From Candidatus Acididesulfobacter guangdongensis (lineage in GTDB: Bacteria > SZUA-79 > Acidulodesulfobacterales > Acidulodesulfobacteraceae), in contig SGBC01000003.1 of NCBI GenBank assembly GCA_004195045.1, forward strand, positions 1-64,000: DNA of 64,000 bases, given 5' to 3'. Shown here piece by piece: positions 15,890 to 24,226 of this stretch (position 1 is its first letter; each line of letters opens with the position of its first letter). Below the pieces are notes generated by a model. That model was not told where the DNA came from and ran no database searches. It was given only the letters and a program-made list of their open reading frames with translations. The position numbers were made by a program, and so were the translations under genes.

Positions 15890-16408
15890 GTGAAAAAATT
15901 ATTATTAGCTTTTATTTTTATATTTATATTTTCAACGCGAGCTTTTTCTTTCGGCATTTTCAACATCCCTTACAATAAATCCGATTCTAACTTTAACAAA
16001 TTAGCCATGCGGGTTTATAACTCAAACGCTCCATATATTTACACTTACGGAGCCTATACCTATAATGCAATACCGATAACAACGACTATGTCCGGTTGTA
16101 AGCTGATAAGCATAATAAGACAAACGCAGGGCTTTCCCAAGCCTGCATACTGGGCTATTGAAAATTATAAGATTTGCAGCGGTAATATCTCCGAAGTCAA
16201 AAATACCAATCCGGCAGGTTGGAATAACTTGCCAAACGGAATAAAATCTGTTATAAATAACGTAATAGCGGAGGCAAGACAATACGGCAAGGCTGCCGCT
16301 AATTATTACGGATACAGAGTTATAGGGAAGGCGCAGGCCTATAACGGCAATGCGGTTTATATATATGTGTTAAACGGGATAAAATTAGAGGCGATGATGA
16401 AATTCTAA
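15890..16408 (+). CDS. Secreted protein of unknown function
   Basis: The 172-residue protein has a GTG start behind GAGGAA, a signal peptide with cleavage near residue 20 (AFS|FGI), and a Tyr/Asn/Ala-rich mature region. Two Cys (in SGCKL and KICSG) could pair. Repeated aromatic strands (YIYTYGAYTYNAIPI, AVYIYVLNGIK) suggest a beta-rich extracellular or periplasmic domain. It stands alone between inverted-repeat arm A, which probably carries its promoter, and the rubrerythrin gene. No family recognised; the putative operator palindrome upstream suggests regulated expression. Confidence 0.6.
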   Translation: MKKLLLAFIFIFIFSTRAFSFGIFNIPYNKSDSNFNKLAMRVYNSNAPYIYTYGAYTYNAIPITTTMSGCKLISIIRQTQGFPKPAYWAIENYKICSGNISEVKNTNPAGWNNLPNGIKSVINNVIAEARQYGKAAANYYGYRVIGKAQAYNGNAVYIYVLNGIKLEAMMKF

Positions 16409-16524
16409 TTAAAAACACAATAACCCTAAAAATTAATAAAAAATAAAATAAATTTGTGAACAGAAATTTTTAATGTCCGAATAGCAAAAAAGATTATATA
16501 ATTTTAAAAAAAGGAGCCGAATCA

Positions 16525-17031
16525 ATGAGAAAAATGACTGAAGACGATTTAAAATCCGCTTTTGCAGGGGAATCGCAAGCCCACATAAAATATTTAATAT
16601 TTGCAGAAGTTGCGGAAAAAGAAAATAAGCCTAATCTTGCCAGATTATTAAGAGCCATAGCGCATGCTGAATTTATTCACGCAAAAAATCATTTCAGAGC
16701 TCTGGGTAATATTAAAAAATCAGATGAAAATCTCGTAAACGCGTATAACGGCGAAGATTATGAAGTAGAAGAAATGTATCCAGTATTTAACAATACAGCT
16801 AAATTCCAAAATGAAAAACAGGCTGAAATTTCAACTCATTTTGCCTTAGAGACTGAAAAAATACACAGGGACATTTACAGTAAGGCGATAGAATTAAATA
16901 AACAGGATAAAGATTTTACGGACCAGCATATTTTTATTTGTCCTGTATGCGGTCATACGCATTTAGGCGATGAAGCGCCTGATAAGTGCCCTATATGCGG
17001 AAGTCCAAAGGATAAATATATAAAATTTTAA
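16525..17031 (+). CDS. Rubrerythrin
   Basis: The 168-residue protein has the classic two-domain layout. A four-helix ferritin-like di-iron domain carries E16, E49-x-x-H52 (AEFIH) and E111-x-x-H114 (EKIH). A C-terminal rubredoxin-like [Fe(SCys)4] domain carries C139-x-x-C142 and C155-x-x-C158. It reduces hydrogen peroxide in anaerobes and microaerophiles, in the cytoplasm. The ribosome site is AAAGGAG; a TATAAT box lies at 16497-16502 with a weak -35. No rubredoxin or reductase gene is adjacent. Confidence 0.95.
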   Translation: MRKMTEDDLKSAFAGESQAHIKYLIFAEVAEKENKPNLARLLRAIAHAEFIHAKNHFRALGNIKKSDENLVNAYNGEDYEVEEMYPVFNNTAKFQNEKQAEISTHFALETEKIHRDIYSKAIELNKQDKDFTDQHIFICPVCGHTHLGDEAPDKCPICGSPKDKYIKF

Positions 17032-17085
17032 CTGTAATTGTATAAGTTAACCATAATTGTATAAGTTAACTGTAATTGTATAGTT
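17029..17085. repeat. Three 19-bp tandem units at the rubrerythrin stop
   Basis: Units begin at 17029, 17048 and 17067 with the pattern TAACTGTAATTGTATAAGT. The first unit overlaps the stop codon, so the array grew directly from the gene end. The rest of the 245-bp gap to the RND remnant is AT-rich filler. Confidence 0.7.
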
Positions 17086-17276
17086 TAATTATTTTAATCA
17101 GTTTAATTAGTTAAGATAAAATTGGTGAAAATTTAAAAGTTAAATAAAATTAAATTAAGTTAAATTAAATTAAATTAATAATTAAAGCGAACAATATTTA
17201 AAACCTGCTAAAATCATTTATAAAATAAAAGGAAGCTTCAACTTTTACTTTTACTTTATTAGATAAAGCGAATTAT

Positions 17277-18505
17277 TCAGGTTCGTTTATTGATTTTATT
17301 AATAAATAGCCCGCTATATATAACCGGAGCCAGCCACAACGACATAAAAACAGATATCAGCAGTCCGCCCATAACGGCAATGGAAAGGGGTTTGAGAAGA
17401 TCTGTGCCCCTTCCAATGCCTATTGCTAAAGGTAAAAAACCAAAAATATCCGCAAGCATAGTCATTAATATCGGGCGAAGCCGCTCCCGAGCCGCAAGGA
17501 AAACAGATGAAGGGCCTGGAGACGACGCGGCTGCGCCGCTAATTTGCCTTGACCTTGCGAAAATAAGAATTGCATTATTTGTAGAAATAGCAAAAACTAA
17601 AAGAATACCCATAAATGCAGTGCTGTCAAGTTCTATACCTGCAATTAACAAAGCGGCAAGCGCGCCTGCCGCCGAAAGCGCAATTGCTGTCATTGATGCA
17701 ATTGCAGCACGCTGGCTTGCAAACTGAAAACCAAAAAAAACAAACATAAGGAAAAGCGCAAACACAAGCATTATAGCCATCTGTTTAAAACTCTTTACCT
17801 GAGTACGGTAATAGCCTCCCATAACAGCGGTAACCGATGGCGGGAGATGCATAGAACTTATAATGGAGCGGGCTTTAGCCGCGCCTTCTGCAAGACCTTC
17901 CCCTTTAACAGGCTGAATAAAAATGTAGGCATAAGGAGCCATATCCTGACGCGTTACAAAAGGAACCGCTTTTTTAATTTTTATATTAGAAATATAGTTT
18001 AATCTGGTGTGTGTTCCATTTCTTAGAGTAAAAGGCCACTTTTTTAAATCTGATAACGTGACTGATTTCTTTTTAAGAAATACGCGAATAGGTAAGACCT
18101 GTTCGCCATAAAGCATAAATCCGGCATTTTGTCCCCATAGCAGTCTTTTAATTTTATCTGCGATAACCGGCGGCGATAAACCGTAAGCAGCGGCAAACTC
18201 AGATGGAACAATAGTAACTTCCGGTCCTGCCGAAGGCGATTTGAAGTTAACATATTGAAAATGCCGGGTTCCCCTTCAGCCGCCGCTTCCAGAGGAGCGG
18301 CTACCTTAACTAGCATAAATTTTACAGGCAGTCTGTCGCTATGAACCAAAACAGAAATCCTAGGAAAATTTACATCTGGAAAAATGCTTTGAGGCATGCT
18401 GTTAATATAAATCCATCCGATGCCTATAATCATTAAAGACAACAGAATTACCGAAAATTTGTTTTTTAAAAGAAAATTAAGATACCTGTTTAATGTCTTA
18501 TCTCC
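17277..18505 (-). pseudogene. RND-family exporter remnant (internal deletion and frameshift)
   Basis: The minus strand starts with an RND N-terminus: helix 1, then PQSIFPDVNFPRISV, then PLEAAAEGEPGI, ending near 18268. The frame then shifts. From about 18255 another frame continues with mid-protein RND sequence (SPSAGPEVTIV, then YGLSPPVIADKI), membrane helices with the family pattern GIELDSTAFMGILLVFAISTNNAIL, and an intact C-terminus. Full RND pumps exceed 1000 residues; only about 400 remain, so most of the first half is missing. No membrane-fusion partner is adjacent. Its upstream region is inverted-repeat arm B. Confidence 0.8.
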
Positions 18506-18533
18506 ACTAAAATACCGGATATATAATGAACCA

Positions 18534-18678
18534 ATAAATTAAGACAGCTTTTTAAAAATTAAACTTCCGTATTACAATAATCATAAAAATATGTTAAAAT
18601 TTACTATTATTAGCTAATATGAAAAATAATAAAAAGATTAAAAAATTAGCAGTTAAAAATAATAAATTTAACTATAAT
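18534..18678. repeat. Long inverted-repeat arm B (partner at 15661-15822)
   Basis: This is the reverse-complement counterpart of arm A, with the core palindrome TATTAGCTAATA (18608-18619). Read on the minus strand it ends just upstream of the RND remnant start, where TTATATATCC follows at the place of arm A's TATAAT. The remaining gap to 18855 shows no gene. Confidence 0.75.
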
Positions 18679-18855
18679 CAAGATGAAATTGCAGCAATTT
18701 TTTACACTCTAAAGTTGAGAATACTTTATTTTTATTTCTTTTTTGGTATCTTAATTAATAATCTTAATAATCTTCGCTAATCCTAATAATGCCGATAATC
18801 TTAAAAAGTTATAAACGCGGTTTGGAATTAGCAAACAGCAAAGGAGAATAGAATA

Positions 18856-19287
18856 ATGACGACATTAAATGAACAAATAAAATCAGACTTTTTAATCGCC
18901 AGAAAAAATAACGATAGTACAAAAAAGAATATACTTACTATGATCCTCAGCGACGCGCTAAAACTCACAAAAGAGAAGAATCACGGCGACACTGTAAGCG
19001 ATGACGATATTATCAAAATAATAAAATCATGGATCAAAAAAACTGAGCAGTCTATCGAAATATTGACAGCCGGCAACAAAGATATATCGGAGCCCTCTAA
19101 AGAAAAAGAGATACTCTTATCGTATATTCCGAAAACATGGTCTAATGAAGAAACCAAATCGCATATAGAACGGATTTCAAAAGAAAAAAACAGCAAAGAA
19201 ATAAGCGTTATAATGAAAGAGCTTAAAGCTAATTACAATGGTTTGTACGACAATAAAATTGCATCCGAACTTATAAAAAGCTTATAG
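18856..19287 (+). CDS. yqeY: YqeY/GatB-like domain protein
   Basis: The 143-residue protein matches the YqeY family in length and pattern: TLNEQIKSDFLIARKNNDSTKKN at the start, then VSDDDIIKIIKSWIKKTEQSIEIL, EKEILLSYIPK and a C-terminal VIMKELKAN motif. The domain resembles the tRNA-binding tail of GatB; its role in bacteria is not settled. AAAGGAG lies ahead of the ATG. It is alone between arm B and a palindromic repeat element. Confidence 0.85.
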   Translation: MTTLNEQIKSDFLIARKNNDSTKKNILTMILSDALKLTKEKNHGDTVSDDDIIKIIKSWIKKTEQSIEILTAGNKDISEPSKEKEILLSYIPKTWSNEETKSHIERISKEKNSKEISVIMKELKANYNGLYDNKIASELIKSL

Positions 19288-19335
19288 CTTAAACTCTATA
19301 CGCAGGCAAATTTATTTAAGCTAATTAATATTTAA

Positions 19336-19509
19336 CCTTAATCCTGCAATAGAAAATATTTATAAATCCTGCAATAGAAAATATTTATACATTTCTTTGC
19401 TCGGTTAAGCAACATATATGGAAAAGGTGTCAGATTTTATTTTTTTGCATATGGAGTAGCTCAATTAACAAAGAAAATATTTGCAAAAAATAGATCTGAC
19501 ACCTTTTCC
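19336..19509. repeat. Dispersed palindromic element, copy 1
   Basis: The left outer arm TTAATCCTGCAATAGAAA occurs twice in tandem (from 19338 and 19365), followed by ATTTCTTTGCTCGGTTAAG. The inner arms GGAAAAGGTGTCAGAT (19420-19435) and its complement (19494-19509) enclose 58 nt that begin with TTTTATTTTTTTGCAT. The right outer arm is missing. The 48835-48955 copy has nearly the same inner segment. Confidence 0.8.
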
Positions 19510-19553
19510 TTTAACCGGTAAAAATCGGGTTTTTGTTTTTACGTGGAATGGAA

Positions 19554-19844
19554 TTAATATTTAATAATATAATCGTAATCTAGCAGTTTTTTTGCTATCA
19601 TGGTATTGCTTAAAAATATAAACTTATTATAAAAAGAACTATCGTCTTTAAAATTGTAAAAGTATCCCACTGATTCAATCATATTAAGCATTTGAATGTT
19701 TTTAAATATCAGCGGCTCCGCAACGGTATTTAATCTGTTATCTAATAAAAAAATATCTACCGCATCGTCCAGCAGAGTTAGTCCGGCAGCTACCCTCAAA
19801 GCTTCTGCCTGTCTGTTTGAAATTATAACGGCAATTTTTTTCAT
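19554..19844 (-). CDS. Small protein with DsrE-like N-terminus
   Basis: The 96-residue protein opens with strand KKIAVIISN, then helix RQAEALRVAAGLTLLDD and strand VDIFLLDNRL, the beta-alpha-beta start of the DsrE/YchN-like fold. The C-terminal part (FKDDSSFYNKFIFLSNTMIAKKLLDYDYIIKY) is Tyr/Phe-rich. No Cys is present, so it cannot carry persulfide itself. It lies 132 bp downstream of panD on the same strand, possibly co-transcribed. The family call rests on the first half only; an unrelated small alpha/beta protein is possible. Confidence 0.45.
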   Translation of the reverse strand: MKKIAVIISNRQAEALRVAAGLTLLDDAVDIFLLDNRLNTVAEPLIFKNIQMLNMIESVGYFYNFKDDSSFYNKFIFLSNTMIAKKLLDYDYIIKY

Positions 19845-19976
19845 TCTATCTTTTTCATTCTATTGCGGTATCAATAAAACTATAGTATTAATAAAAAAAT
19901 CCGGAACAACTTGAAACTGTTTAATGTATAGGATATTAATACAATTGTGTTAATAAAACAAAAAATAGCTGAAAAA

Positions 19977-20333
19977 TCAAGACTTTTTAATTATTTTATT
20001 TTTATCTGTGACGTAAACAAGTTTTGGTGTAAATCCAGAAACCTCTTCGTCGTTGTATAAAGCGAATGTAGCAATGATAATCAGATCGTTAATCTGCACA
20101 AGTCTCGACGCAGCCCCGTTAACTATAATGTCACCGGAATTTTTCGGAGCTACAATGGCATATGTGTCAAATCTGCTGCCGTTGTTGACGTCCCATACGC
20201 TTACTTTTTCATACGGCAGTATATTAGCTTCGTCCATTAATCCTTTGTCTATTGAAATTGAACCCTCATATTCAAGATTAGCATCGGTAATTCTGACCCT
20301 GTGGATTTTTGATTTTAAAAGGAATCTCTGCAT
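19977..20333 (-). CDS. panD: Aspartate 1-decarboxylase (pyruvoyl enzyme)
   Basis: The 118-residue proenzyme begins MQRFLLKSKIHRVRITDANLEYEGSISID, the PanD N-terminus. Cleavage before S25 in the GS motif creates the pyruvoyl group. W47 and the segments RFDTYAIVAPKNSG and NGAASRLV also match. It makes beta-alanine from aspartate for pantothenate and CoA synthesis. Length is normal for the family. No other pan genes are in the window. Confidence 0.93.
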   Translation of the reverse strand: MQRFLLKSKIHRVRITDANLEYEGSISIDKGLMDEANILPYEKVSVWDVNNGSRFDTYAIVAPKNSGDIIVNGAASRLVQINDLIIIATFALYNDEEVSGFTPKLVYVTDKNKIIKKS

Positions 20334-20416
20334 TTATATATTATTTTGTTTATTTTATATTGTATGTTATGAGTATGTTATGCGTAGCGCTGCGATATTT
20401 TTAATTATTTATTGCA

Positions 20417-20519
20417 AATAGTTTTTATATTAATAAGATTTATATTGTATTTATATTTAAGCAAGAAATTGTTAATAGCTTTTATGTTAATAAGATTTAT
20501 ATTATATTTACAATTAAGC
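20417..20519. repeat. Two direct 46-bp repeats upstream of panD/FxsA
   Basis: 20417-20462 and 20474-20519 share about 40 of 46 bases (AATAG.TTTTAT.TTAATAAG..., ending TTAAGC). They fill the gap between panD and the FxsA gene. No coding or hairpin role is seen. Confidence 0.65.
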
Positions 20520-20536
20520 GGAAATACGAACAAGAT

Positions 20537-20995
20537 TTAAAACTTTCTGAATATAATAAAATTTTTTTTAAGTGTTTCCTCGTCTTCGGTATAAGTATTA
20601 TTCGGTCCGTAATAACTAAAAGAATTCTTAAATTTATTCTTAAAATATTTAAATATAAGATACAATAAAAAATAATTTAAAAACGGTATTAAAAATAATA
20701 CGGCCAAAGCATCCGTCAAGAAACCGGGCATTAAAAACAACAGCCCCGCTATAAAAAAAGATGCTGTTTTCAATAAATTTTTTGATGGAGATTTACCGTT
20801 GCTGAAATCTATTAATGAGTTCTGAAACGAATTGCTTTTTATTTTTTTAGATATTATATAGCCTATAATGCTAAATCCTATTAAAAGCAAAAAAGCGTAA
20901 AAGAACCCTATTCTGAAAGCAACTTCAACAAAAATGTATACTTCAACAAATATATAAATTAAGGCTATAAAAAAAAACTTTGCAATAATTCCCAT
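20537..20995 (-). CDS. fxsA: FxsA-family membrane protein
   Basis: The 152-residue protein has three to four membrane segments and the FxsA family layout: an N-terminal EVYIFVEVAFRIGFFYAFLLL helix, then IIGYIISKKIK, and the signature FLMPGFLTDALAVLFLIPFLNYFL. In E. coli FxsA prevents exclusion of phage T7 when overproduced; the normal role is unknown. The cytoplasmic tail is polar and Asn/Lys-rich. Its upstream flank (20996-21045) leads to palindromic element copy 2. Confidence 0.85.
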   Translation of the reverse strand: MGIIAKFFFIALIYIFVEVYIFVEVAFRIGFFYAFLLLIGFSIIGYIISKKIKSNSFQNSLIDFSNGKSPSKNLLKTASFFIAGLLFLMPGFLTDALAVLFLIPFLNYFLLYLIFKYFKNKFKNSFSYYGPNNTYTEDEETLKKNFIIFRKF

Positions 20996-21506
20996 AATTA
21001 TTAATTGTATATTTTTTTTGTTATTAAGTCAAATTTAAGGAACTGCCTTAGTCCTGTAATAGAAAATATTTATGCATTTCTTTGCTCGGTTAAGAAAAGA
21101 TAACTTTCTATTGCAGGATTAAGGAACTGTTTTGCTCTATGCCGCATATATCCGTATTTGCAAGATTTGTTAAAATTTTGCTATTTACAAAATATAATAA
21201 TTATGTAATATATAATAATGTATGATTAATATGTAATATATAATAACTTAATTAAATAATAGGCGGCGAACGGTATTGCAGTGCTCTTAATATTGCAATG
21301 CGTTTCTGCTGTTATCTTGCTTGTTATTCATTGCTTGTTGTTTATCGTTTATTGTTTATTATTTATTGTCTATTGTCGTTTATTAACTGTTAGTTGCTAT
21401 TTATCATTATTGTTCATTTATTTGAATTATCTGCCGGTTATTTTAGGCAGTTATTTTATTCCATATAATAATTTTTAAGATTTAATTCAAAAGGAGAAAT
21501 TAAATT
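20996..21506. other. 511-bp intergenic region
   Basis: It contains palindromic element copy 2 (21046-21124), then AT-rich sequence and, at about 21290-21420, T-rich degenerate repeats (TTGTTTATTATTTATTGTCTATTG). A 65-codon frame there encodes only a hydrophobic repeat product without a ribosome site and is not called. Confidence 0.55.
21046..21124. repeat. Dispersed palindromic element, copy 2 (outer arms only)
   Basis: The left arm CCTTAGTCCTGTAATAGAAA and right arm TTTCTATTGCAGGATTAAGG (21105-21124) enclose the shared ATTTCTTTGCTCGGTTAAG core. The inner GGTGTC palindrome is absent. TTAAGGAACTG occurs on both sides (left ending at 21045, right 21119-21129), as a target duplication would. 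Confidence 0.75.
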
Positions 21507-22403
21507 ATGTTTTTTAAGAATTTGTCTTTAAAATCAAAGTTTACTTTTATAATGGTAATAGTTGGATTTATAGCCAACGTAACAGTGGCGGTTGGCGCTT
21601 TTTATTTTATACAGCATTTTAAGGAAAAAACATTGATGCATGAAGCGAAAATGATATTGTACTCAGAAAAAGCATCAAGGGATTACACTTCTCAAACTCT
21701 TAGACCGGCGGTGCTGGGAGCAACGCCTAAATTTGTCATGCAGGCTGAGTCTGCCACATTTGTATCTTTAGGTATAGCTAAAATATTAAATAAATTTATG
21801 CCTGATTATGTTTACTCCGAACCTACATTAAATCCTTTAAACTTGAAAAACAAAGCAGACAAATTTCAGTCTGAGATTATACAGAAGTTCAAGGCAGACC
21901 CGTCTATCAAATCTATAAACGGTTTTCATGATTTCAAAGGACATTCTTATTTTTACGTCATGGAACCTGTGGTTGTAAGATCCGGCTGCATGCTGTGCCA
22001 CGGCAATCCGCAGGATGCACCTAAAGCTATTGTTGCTAAATACGGCAGTACGCACGGTTTTCACTGGAAAATAGGTCATATTGTAGGGGCTCTGAGTGTA
22101 ATTATACCGACAAGAGATATTAACAGAACGGCATTAAAAAACGCTATATTAATTGCAGTCGCAATTTTTGTATTGCCTTTCATTGCTCTTATAATAGCTT
22201 TATTTTTTATTAATAAATTTATTATTAAACCGATTCATGAAATGACTAAATTAGCTGAAGACGTATCTACCGGAAAATCCAATGAAGATTTTACCGTGAA
22301 AAGCAATGATGAGATAGGAGCTCTTGCAAAATCCTTCAATAGGCTTAAAAAGAGTTATATAAAAGCTGTTGAAATGTTGGCCGATAAAAATAGAAAAGAA
22401 TAA
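21507..22403 (+). CDS. Tll0287-like (DUF3365) haem sensor protein with HAMP domain
   Basis: The 298-residue membrane protein has helix 1 (about 13-33), a periplasmic Tll0287-like/DUF3365 domain containing the haem c motif CMLCH (about 157-161), helix 2 (about 208-236) and a HAMP domain (KPIHEMTKLAEDVSTGKSNEDF...DEIGALAKSFNRL). It resembles the sensor half of a chemoreceptor or histidine kinase, but the chain stops right after HAMP with no signalling domain. It may act by pairing with another HAMP protein. The ribosome site is AAAGGAG. It is alone between intergenic repeats; redox or gas sensing is inferred from the haem. Confidence 0.85.
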   Translation: MFFKNLSLKSKFTFIMVIVGFIANVTVAVGAFYFIQHFKEKTLMHEAKMILYSEKASRDYTSQTLRPAVLGATPKFVMQAESATFVSLGIAKILNKFMPDYVYSEPTLNPLNLKNKADKFQSEIIQKFKADPSIKSINGFHDFKGHSYFYVMEPVVVRSGCMLCHGNPQDAPKAIVAKYGSTHGFHWKIGHIVGALSVIIPTRDINRTALKNAILIAVAIFVLPFIALIIALFFINKFIIKPIHEMTKLAEDVSTGKSNEDFTVKSNDEIGALAKSFNRLKKSYIKAVEMLADKNRKE

Positions 22404-22683
22404 AATCAAAAATTATTACTTAAATGAATTGAAAATTTTTTTATTTAAGATATAATTTAACTGTGCGATGAAGATTAATTTATTGCAACTTCTTAATTAT
22501 TTTCTTGAATATTCTTGATTATCCTTAATTGCTCTTAGTTGCTCTTAGTTGCTTTTAGTTAGTTGTTCTTAATTATTCTTCATAATTAAATTAATAGTCT
22601 GAGAGTTTTATCTTGCCTAATTCTTGAGATTTAAATTTTGCCATTTGTTTTAATATTTAATCTTACTTATAAAAGGTGCAGAA

Positions 22684-24063
22684 ATGGATATTTACGAAAG
22701 AAATGACGGTGTTTTTTTAATTTTCGACGATAAAATTGTTGAAAATTTCAGTATTAAAAAAAAGAAGAATATATATTCTAAATTAAAAGACAAAAAAAAA
22801 TATTCATCTGTGCTTAATAATCTTCATATTACTGCAGATGAAGACAGTAAACTTCATAATAGAAGGAAAATAGCCAAAACATTCAACCCCTCATTAGGCG
22901 GTATTCTGCTAATAAAAAATGAAAAAATACGTGAATTGGAAGACGATGCGCTGCTTGACGAATTTGACAAATTGTGCAGACTTATAGAAAATGATTACGG
23001 TTTGAATATTTTTAACTATATGCTGAATGAAATTTATGAAGAAAAAAAGCAGGAAAAATATTTTGAAATAGAAACTTTTAATTACAATTTTATATCGCAT
23101 AGAACGGTAAAAAGTAATTTGGCATCAGATTTTGTGAAAGAACTGAATAATTTTATAGAAGAGAATTTTTTTAAAAATATTAAAGAAAATATTAAAGAAA
23201 ATATTAAAGAAAATACTAAAAAAACAGATACTAAAAATAAAGATAAAGATAAAGAAAAATATGCAAAAAAAGATGAAAAAGCCGAAACAGAGACCGCAAA
23301 AAATGGTGCAGAATTAAAATTAAAATCTGCCGCAAAGCTGCAGAGTTCCGCAAAACTCCAGACAATGTCCAGGACAAAGCCGGAACCTGAAATAATGGCT
23401 AAAACAATAAAAACCCCCGAAGCAAATATGCAGACAGAGTTTAAGAAAAAATCAGAGCCTGAAACATTGTTAGAAACAACGAATACCGCCGCTGCAGAAA
23501 ATACCGGACTAAAAGTTTTAACGGATATTCACTCCGAAATCGACTTAATATCTCTAAGCTGGAGTTCGCTAAGTCCTAGAGATACTGCGCCCGTTCTTGA
23601 AGAAGGCACTCCCGTCGAAATTAATAATTCAAGCTGGATAAGAATGTATTTTCAAAAGCCCAGGGTAAGAAAGGTGGTATGGAGACTTAGGGATAAACCG
23701 GATGCCGATAATTTAAAACCGCTGCTAAGGGTATATGCAGACGGAAACATGCTGTGGTATGAGACACTGGATTCCGTTGCCGGCGATAAATATATAATTC
23801 TTTCGGAAGAGATTGAACTGTCAAGAGTGTGGGCAGAAATAGGCTATGTTGACGAAAAAAATGAATTTATATTTATCGCAAGAACTCCGGTGTGGCCTCC
23901 AGAGTGTCTGTTTAAATCTTCCCCAGTTAGATATTCTCTAAAAAAATCATTAAATAATAAAATATGTCTTATAGGCGCAACGGAAAATCTGCCTGAGCAG
24001 AATAATATAGAAAATACAGCGTTTACATCGTCAGGAGGCGGATTCTACGGAATTAATAAATAA
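22684..24063 (+). CDS. Unknown protein with low-complexity middle, upstream of the glycogen genes
   Basis: The 459-residue soluble protein has three parts. An N-terminal region (1-160) is of unknown fold. A Lys/Glu-rich linker (about 160-265) contains in-frame 12-bp repeats (KENIKENIKEN). A C-terminal domain (about 285-425) includes SPRDTAP, VRKVVWRLRDKPDADNLKPLLRVY, SRVWAEIGYVDEKNEFIFIART and a VWPPE stretch. The last part weakly recalls DUF4912-type domains, which share an EiG...F...iArT pattern, but I would not assign it. It lies 163 bp before the GH57 branching enzyme on the same strand, so a link to glycogen metabolism is likely. Confidence 0.55.
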   Translation: MDIYERNDGVFLIFDDKIVENFSIKKKKNIYSKLKDKKKYSSVLNNLHITADEDSKLHNRRKIAKTFNPSLGGILLIKNEKIRELEDDALLDEFDKLCRLIENDYGLNIFNYMLNEIYEEKKQEKYFEIETFNYNFISHRTVKSNLASDFVKELNNFIEENFFKNIKENIKENIKENTKKTDTKNKDKDKEKYAKKDEKAETETAKNGAELKLKSAAKLQSSAKLQTMSRTKPEPEIMAKTIKTPEANMQTEFKKKSEPETLLETTNTAAAENTGLKVLTDIHSEIDLISLSWSSLSPRDTAPVLEEGTPVEINNSSWIRMYFQKPRVRKVVWRLRDKPDADNLKPLLRVYADGNMLWYETLDSVAGDKYIILSEEIELSRVWAEIGYVDEKNEFIFIARTPVWPPECLFKSSPVRYSLKKSLNNKICLIGATENLPEQNNIENTAFTSSGGGFYGINK

Positions 24064-24096
24064 GTGTCCTCCTTGCAATAAAATAAGATGATAATT

Positions 24097-24171
24097 AAGA
24101 TAAGAATTTAAGATAAGAATCAAGATAAGAATTTAAGATAAGAATCAAGGTAAGAATTAATGTAAGAATAA
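24097..24171. repeat. Tandem AAGATAAGAAT repeats
   Basis: A 25-bp unit (AAGATAAGAATTTAAG then ATAAGAATC) is repeated about three times with drift in the gap before the branching-enzyme gene. It looks like simple slippage repeat DNA. Confidence 0.65.
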
Positions 24172-24226
24172 CAGGGCGAAATAATAAAATAAATAGAAAT
24201 AATATGAGGAGTGAGATGATATTATC

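Noticed and set aside
16022-16282. 86-codon minus frame inside the secreted-protein gene
   Set aside because: It lies antisense to a gene with a signal peptide and a ribosome site; no features of its own.
21281-21478. 65-codon plus frame rich in VYCLLFIVYC
   Set aside because: It is encoded by a TTTATTG-type simple repeat and has no ribosome site.
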